A stretch of 64,000 nt of DNA from Schistosoma haematobium (taxonomy: Eukaryota; Platyhelminthes; Trematoda; Strigeidida; Schistosomatidae): contig NC_067196.1 in assembly GCF_000699445.3 (NCBI RefSeq), forward strand, positions 92,729,864 through 92,793,863, read 5' to 3'. Positions 43,501 to 52,500 of this stretch are shown piece by piece. How positions within the stretch are numbered: position 1 is the stretch's first letter; the number at the start of each line of letters is the position of its first letter. The position numbers and the translations under genes are program-made. The notes beneath the pieces were generated by a model. That model ran no database searches and had not been told where the DNA came from. It saw only the letters and a program-made list of their open reading frames with translations.

Positions 43501-46500
43501 TCTGTTGTGATAGTAACTCCCTGAATGCAGTGGTGGATGTGTAGCTCAATTTCATGGATTGGTTGAAGTTGCACATTAACACCGTTGGATGCCGGCCGAC
43601 TCAGTGTTCTGCAGGTTAAGCATTCGCGCGCAAGACTGATAGGTCCTAGGTTCGAATCCCGCGAACAGGATTGTGGATGTGTACTGTTTAAGAGTCACAC
43701 ACTAGGACGAAACAACCATCCAGCGCTTCCAGGTTTTCCATGGTGGTCTAGCTCCAAATGACTCATGATCTCAACTATTAGAATTACTATAATATCCACA
43801 AAACTCCTTGTGATACTAATCATATATATATTTCCACTACACATTGCACATGAAATCTAAGTATCTATATAACTAATTAATATTCGAAAGTACCTAAAAA
43901 GAACATCATAGATAATGGTAAATGATCACAACTCAGTAATATGTAATGCTTTCGATATGTTTGTTAAATGTTTTGTATAAAAGTGCAAAATGGCGTATAC
44001 TAAAGTTCATAAACAAGCATTCAAACCCATTTTGTTGTCACCCATAAATCTATCCTGATAATATTAGCTTATTATTATTATTATCCAAAGTGATGAGGTT
44101 TCAAATTGTGTTCACATGATCCTTCTCTTCTCTTACTCTCCATTTCTAGTCTAGTTGACCTTTTTATTCTTCAGATAGAAATATGTCATCAGATTGTTGT
44201 TCGAAATATATTGACCTAATCACACAGTTCATTTATTTCTCTATTTAATTATTTATTGCGTCATTACAACAAACTCTTCTTAATTACATCGTACATAACT
44301 GACTGATTTCAATTCATATCTTCCTTTATTACTATTCATCTATTTTCATGACTTCTAATCACTATCTGAATGTTCTGGAACTTCCCCTCATCAACTCTAT
44401 CGGAATCTTCGCTACATCATGATACACATTTATTCACCCATTAATCACCCTCTTATGTATTAAGCATGTCAATATCTGTAATAATGTTGAATTTCAAATA
44501 ATTTAGGTTGTAAACAGCTGATGAGAACCTAACGAAATCAAATGAATTCATTTATTACTCTGAATCAATCTTTATTCTTGCTCACTTTAAGATAATAAAG
44601 GGAACTATGTGTAAGAAAATTCTGATAATCTTTGTCTTCTCATTACACTATCGAGATTTATCAAAGGGACTAATTGCTTTAATTGTTTTGTAGGTCCTGG
44701 GTTCGAGCCCCGCGTGGTGCGGGATCGTGGATGCGCACTGCTGAGGAGTCCCATACCAGGACGAAACGGCCGTCCAGTGCTTTCAGGTTTTCAATGGTGG
44801 TCTAGCTTCAACTGACTCATGATTTCAACCTGTGAAATTTCTAAAACTCTCCACAAAACCCATTCTGATTATCATTATAACTTTACACTCACTATGGCGT
44901 TTAACCATAGTTGTTAGGGTGAACGATTTTAACTGTATCTATGCAGATATAACATACATAGCAAATTGTATAATCATTTTAACGAATACTATTCACTCAA
45001 GGAGAATATTTGGAGTTAATCATCTTTCTGTTTTCATGCGGTCAGCCTTATTTTATAGAGTTAATGTCAAGCCCAACGACACTACCAAGTTGCTTAAACC
45101 AATTTGACCGACGGGTTGAAAGCCGAATGAATTAAACACTAATTCACCAACTGATTGCAATTGATCAAATAAACGAAGTTGGAAAATGGATATATATATA
45201 TATCCAGTTGGAAAACCTATTTAGTAACAAGACATTGGAGTTAACGAGTAAGAGTTTGATATTTAGCAACTTTAATTGCTGACTAACGTTAGATCAAATC
45301 ATTCAGGTCTTATTGATAGATTCTAAATCAATTAATATAACAGGAAATGGCAGATACTCAATTGTTTCTTTAACATACAATTGATATGATCAATTGTTAG
45401 AATAGAACTCCGCCTGGAGCCCCTTTGAGGCTGCTGCCGGTTCCAAGCCTGGATAAAGAGGGAGGGTTGGGCATGAGGAAAACGCTAACCTGAAAAAATT
45501 ATTAGAATACACTGTGACTATAATGTACGGTGTGTTTTGTGTATAAATTGTGACACCTATTTGTTAATGGGGTTTTGATCTCTGAGCTGGATGATTTTCG
45601 TCAAAACTCCATCAAAATCATCCACATGAGTTACAAATCTTCTCCATCACCCATTTGTTAAAACTAAACCATTCTATCCAGATTCATATTACTCCACATT
45701 ATGGATAGAGCAAGAATAAAGATTCTAGCAGAACAGCATGAATTCATTTTATTTCGTCTGGTTCTTGTCAGCTGCTTACAATCTGGGAATTACATAACGA
45801 ATTTAAACTACTTACATGAGAAATTCACTTGGTATTGTTTTATTTGAATCTTCCTACTGATGTTTTAGGACTGAAATTTATCAGTCTCTTATTGGCATAT
45901 GTGCATACTGTGCGTATGCCTCGATATTGCTTTACTTTACAAGCATTATAAACAAAGATGGATAGTCATAGAGTGAACATCAACTCTGAGATGCAGGTAC
46001 ATCCAGTTGACGAGTCCCAAACAGGACGAAACGTGCGTCCTGGATTCCACTGCTAGCCACTATCCATCTTTGCTTATAATACTTAAATGAGAGATTTTGG
46101 TTAGAAGTTATATTGAAGACACATTAGTATAGTATAGCAACGGTGTAAATAGACTGATAGACTGAATATCGTGAAAGAACATTCTACAAGATTGATTATG
46201 ACAACAGTTCAAACGGCCAGAAACAAGTGATTACATAATGAGTAAACATTGATAGGAATAAAATGAGTAGTGCTCAGTTAATAAAATAAGATTACTACAG
46301 TTTTATTGTGGGATTTTCATCTTAATTTGTCCATACCTTCACTTTGTAAAACAAACCACAATGTGTTGTTTGTCAGACAAATACATAAAATATAAAAAAA
46401 ATTATATTTTGATTGAGATCATAAACCGATTGATGTTGAACCACCATGAAAAACCTGGAAGCACTGGATGGCCTTTTCGTCCTAGTATGGAACTCCTTAG

Positions 46501-49500
46501 AAGTGAGCACCTGATCGAGGGATTCGAATCCAGGACGCTTAACCTGTAGACCACTGAGCTGTCGGACATCCAATCATGTTAATGTCGAACATCAACTAAT
46601 CTTTTGAAGTTTATCTGACATAAAATTGGGGTATTTTAATATGACTGTCACACATGCACACACAAACACATATCCTTCATTTATTGAGATACTGTTTCAT
46701 AGAAATTGCATATTCACAACTAAATAGTAGATTGTTGAATCATTTAGACGTGATCGAATCAATCAATAAAAGTGTAATTTTTTCTTCTTTAGAAGATCGA
46801 TAAATTGAATATTGATAAACGTGTCATTTTACATAAAAACTTAAAATTTTCTAGTTTCCAATATACATCCGTATATGGATATCTGATGAATGTATCTTAG
46901 CGTAATATAAAATGTAATAATTTTGTCATCTTTCTTATGTATTACCGATATCTGATTAGCAAATCAATAAATTTTATTTCAATGGATCATTGAAAGTTGA
47001 TTAATTTGATGATTAGTATTAGATACAATGTTATTTTATATGGGAAATTGATTAAATTCAATGCATTGCACCCAAATGCCGTTGTAAGGCTGAGGGTGAG
47101 GTGAATTAGCTCTTCCCCTTGAAACACTCTCACATGATCATGCGTATACAATCACTGTCAGGGAAGTCCTACTCACTGCCTTCATGCAGTGGGGGTGTAG
47201 TTTACAAAATTGAGAGAACGAAACCGAATATCCGGTGCTTTGATAGGGTTGATGAATGTGGACTGTCCACCTGGTGGAGTTGGAAAACCTATGGTGTACA
47301 TGAGCTCCAGTATCCTGAAGCAACAAATGTCGTAAGAACCTACTGTTGGTCACCGGCTACCATGGGACTGTATCTCCTTACGTTCTCCCATGGCTTGTGA
47401 ACTGGACCTTTAGGTTGAAAGATCTGAGTCTGACCCCTTTCAGAAAACCACCTGTTTCGGTCTGGGCACCTGGATAGTATCACAATGCACACACACAAAT
47501 CAAGTGACTTGTGTGGTGCAGATGTAATCACTGCCCCTTTGTACCAATATTTATATGTTCAAATAAATAGTAATAAAATAACATACATCAGTCATTTTGT
47601 AAACAATTCCTACGGTTAACCTTTATTTTACGTACAGTAATCTGGATGTAAATGTGCGTGTGTGTGTGAGAGAGAGAGAGATGGAGAGCGAAAAAGTTCT
47701 CCGTTAAAAGGGTTACCCAGCATTTAGTCATGATATGCTTTTCTTATAAAGGCTGATGATAACACATCCCTATCTGCACTACGTCATAACAAATGAGGCT
47801 GAATTCAAACCAGCTATAATTCGTTGAATGTGAAATGCTCCAACAATCAACAACTATCTCTTCTCATATCTATTGAGACCAATGTATATCAAATCACTCC
47901 ATTTGTTGTTTTAGTTTATTTGAATAGTGTAGTAATGGTAGTTGCTTCAACTCTTTAACTATTAATTGAATAGATAAGGAAATTCTTAAGGTAGAATGTA
48001 AAACAATAAAATCTTCACAATGATCTTTTAGATAAACATTGACAATGACTTTGAGATGGTGGAGTTTGTGCTGATGATGTCGTTCAGAAGAACGATGAAA
48101 GCTCCACGACCAAACCATCCAGCTCAGAGAACAAAACTCCATCAAAATTGACAATGAGTTTTCAGTCAGTTCTCATATTGCTACAATACAGAGTGTAATA
48201 TAGATTCATCCTATTTATATGTATCATTTAGACATTCACTTGATATGTATGATTTTTTCTAATGCATTTCTGTATTGTACCATGAAAGGTCAAAGAAATG
48301 TCAACTTTGAATTGAAATATGTTAATCATAGCACTTGTTAATTAGATCGATTAAAAGGTAACCTATCGATTGAAGTTCACATTGATGAGCACCGCTTTGA
48401 ACCATACTGTTTTTTTTTGTTGTTGTTGTGAGTATTCATAGTGTAATTCAATCGTGTAAATGCAAGTGTATGAAATAGGATTATGAACTTCTAATGTGTA
48501 GATTAACAATTCAGTTCTAAATCATTACCCTACAGATTAGTCGCTTGTTAATATCAAGTAGTGATTCATATCTATGCATACAATATCATTCAATAAGTTC
48601 ACTAATCATTTTGTTGTACACGTTCATACTTAGATATGGTTTACCATACTATTTTCTTAAGTGTACAATCAAAGAGTAAGTGTAGGAAATAATTACACTC
48701 AAGATTTTTTGTCACAATTAGCAACGAAATGAAGAAATCAGAATAGAAAACTGAAATCTAGATCGAATATTTCTTAGAAGTTCTTCAAAAGGATCCCGAT
48801 ATTGTGTGAATTCTATGTTTATGTCAGGATTGATGATTCCTTCATCTTATCGAAGTTGTAAATTCATAGATCATTTTGTGAAAGAATGAGATTTAGTATG
48901 ATCATCTACATATTTATCAATAATATTTCTCTTTAAATCTTATACTGTTTGAAATAAACTATTCCACACAGTCTAGTAAAATATTTATTTCCAGATAAGG
49001 GTTTTGTGGATATTATAGTAATTCTAATAGTTGAGTTCATGAGTCAGTTGAAGCTAGACCTCTATGGAAAACCTGGAAGCACTAGATGGACGTTTTATTC
49101 TAGTATGGGTCTGTTGTGAGATAGTAACTTACTAATCACAATGGTGGGTGGTGGCATAATTTCGTGGATTAGTTGAAGTTAGACATTAACACCGTTGGAT
49201 GCTGACCGGCTCAGTGGTCTACAGGTTGAGCGCTTCCGCGCGAATCCGATAGGTGCTGGGTTCGAATCTCACGAGGTGGAATCGTCAGTGCACACTGCTG
49301 AGAAGTGGTTTCAGGTTTTCCATGGTGGTCTAGCTTCAATTGAATCGTAAATTCAACGAATAAAATTAGAAAGATAGATAACTGCGTTCCCATTCATTAT
49401 GCTATTGCTACTAGACAGTTTAACTGAATTATTCAACTGTTCTTCGTCAATTTCATCGTTTAACTCAGTTAAAAGGTGAGTTGGTCAACTAGGACACAAA

Positions 49501-52500
49501 AACATTATTCAAACAATCGTAAATAATATATTGTTCAGAGACTTAGAAATTCACTCTTGAAAAATGACTTTGTCTAGTTAAAATATTCGTAATCGTAATG
49601 ATGTTCCACTTATGGTTGACTAATGCAAACTTTACTAGGTGGTGAATGCTTTATCGACTCTCGTTCCAGAAAATGAATTCGCCGAAATCTGATGAACTCG
49701 TCAACCATGATCGATGTCAGATTTCAAAAGATATTTTAATGAATGAAATTATACGTACAGCAATTTTTGTTATGGGTCAAGTAAATTGTAAAAACATTCA
49801 TAAATGAAATGGTCATATTTCATTGTAAGTTAACAACTGAAACTAGACCACTATGGAAAACCTGGAAGCACTGGATGACCGTTTCGTCCTAGTGTGAAAC
49901 TTCTCAGCAGTGCGCATGCATGATCCTAACTCGTGAGATTCAAACCCAGGACTTATCGCTCAGTACTTCCAGATTTTTCATGGTAGTCTTGGTTCAATTG
50001 ACTCATGATCTCAACTATTGAAATTACTATAATATCCACAAAAACCACTTCTTATACATTAGTCTACCTGTCTCACAATATCCCATAGTTTGAAATCGTG
50101 ACGTGGATGGAGAAGTAACTTACGATTGAAATGCATCAAATAATTAACAATCACTAATCATTACTGGACGATATTCGGGTAGCCACTACAACTCTCTTTA
50201 GTAAATGTAGCATATGACATTTATTATTACTTTTACTGTACTATATCATTTTTTCTTCTTGTACTATGTCCAATCATTCTTATATATATTAGCGCCATTA
50301 AATTAACTAGTTCTGTGATTCTGGTGTTCATCTTGTTGTGCTGATGAGGTATGAAAACTTGAACCGATGTACATATGTACCTGATCCTACGTTGTAGTTG
50401 ACTGACTGACTATACAATGATACTTTCAGTGGTCATTTAATAAGATCAATCATAGAAACCATAAAACAGAAATATTGATGTTTAGTCGCTTCTAAAAGTA
50501 AACACAACACTCTGGAACGTCAAAATTTTCGCATAAAGTAATCCTGTTGTAAACTTTGTGTGAACTAAAGTCTAAATAACATGACATTTAATAACTCATG
50601 TTGATTGTGACAGATCATTTTGTTTAGCGGTTTCTTGGTCAAAAGTATCGATTGTTAAAAATTCAAGTAAATATGGAATATATGTATATTGAACAAATGA
50701 GATTTCTAGTTTAAAATAACAGTGTCAATATTATGTAACTTTGACTAAATGTTTATGAACATTTCATTGTTAAGTTCGATAGTTACATTATCAGTAATAT
50801 CAGAATATCTTGTATATCTAATTATACATATAAATTTGCCCCCAAATATCCTGGTACGGCCGAGGATGAGAAGAGTCAACTCTTCTTCTGTAGATGCTCC
50901 CACGTGGCCACGTGTAGACAGTCACTATCAGAAAAATCCTACTCACTGCCATTTTGAGGGAGGGGTATTGTTTACAAAATTGAGACGACGAAAAGCGAAT
51001 GTCCAGCGTTTAAACCGGGTTAGTGGATACGGAAAGATCTAACTAGAGAAGTTGAAGAACACTTATCCCAAATCAGTGGTGCACATGGCTTTCAGGATTT
51101 TAAGGAGACAAATTGCGAATTAAGCTATTGTTTGTCACTGGTTATTATGGGACTGCATTATCAATCGTAACCTCACTGTTTTATAGATCAGATATCTAGT
51201 TCAAAAACAAAGGAAGTAGCTCCCTAAGAAAAACGCTTGTTTCTGTTTGAGCATCCGTGCATTATCCCATTACACAACATGAATGATAACAACTGTGTAT
51301 GGCACAAATATATTTTGGTGCCGCTTTGTACGAATGTTTGTTTTCAAAAAAGGATAATAAATGAATAAATATCATTATATTAACATCATACACCTATTAT
51401 GAAGCTCCAATAAATCACGACTAGCATTGGAATGATGTATGCTTATGTCATGCTAACGATATACACATATTAACAATGATTATCAACTGAATGTTCTGCA
51501 CAACTTGTCAATAGCTGTATCACTAAACGTTATCAACAAACGAACCACTGGAAATCATGAACTATAGAATATTCGTTATTGAATATTTTCAAGCATGACT
51601 TATCAAGAACACCTTCCATGTTCATTTGGACATTATCAAATATTACACTTTGATTTCAGATATCATTCTGAACTATGTTAAGTTAATTGGTTAATGTTCA
51701 CTGAATAACTTATTTATTTATTTATTTAACCACATAAACATTGATACAAATAGGTATCAACTAGATATACACTCCATAAATCACTCGATTTGTGTGAGGC
51801 CTGAGATACTGCTCAGGTGGTCAAACTGAAGTAGGTCACATCATATCACTGTATTATGGACACAATGTTTATTCGTATGTTCACAGGAGAATGCAATGCA
51901 AGAATATTATAGTATATCACTACAATTCATCTATATATTTGATAAGCCTTGTACATATAAAACAGAATCTGTATACAACAAAAGGGGGTTAGTGTTTGCA
52001 GAATATGACAAATCTATCATATTTCATTGCTTTCATTCAAAGTTAATATAACCCCTACTACGATTTACAAGAGCATAGGATGTAAAGCCAACAAGAATAT
52101 TAGTCTTGTTTCTAAACATAAAAATGATTGATAAGTAAAGTTTAAGAAAGAAACACAATGAATTTATTGTATACTACAAATTGTATTATCTTAGTTTTAT
52201 ATAAATTTGTAATGATCAACTATATAGAATGTAAAGTATGTAAGATGGTTGGACAAGATCCTACTGACATTGTATTGTACAAAAGGTAAAAGTAATTTAT
52301 GATTGTTTTTTGTTTTATTTTAAAGTTTCATCTTCTCAATCCTATTGGCGTACACCAATTCGGACAGTCGTGTAGTACCATTCAATGTACACATAGACAA
52401 CGTATGTTAACATTGAATATATATGGTTCTATACTAAATAACATGAATCGAACCATAATAAGAAAGAGTTTATGTCAGTCAGTCAGTCAGTAACAACGTA

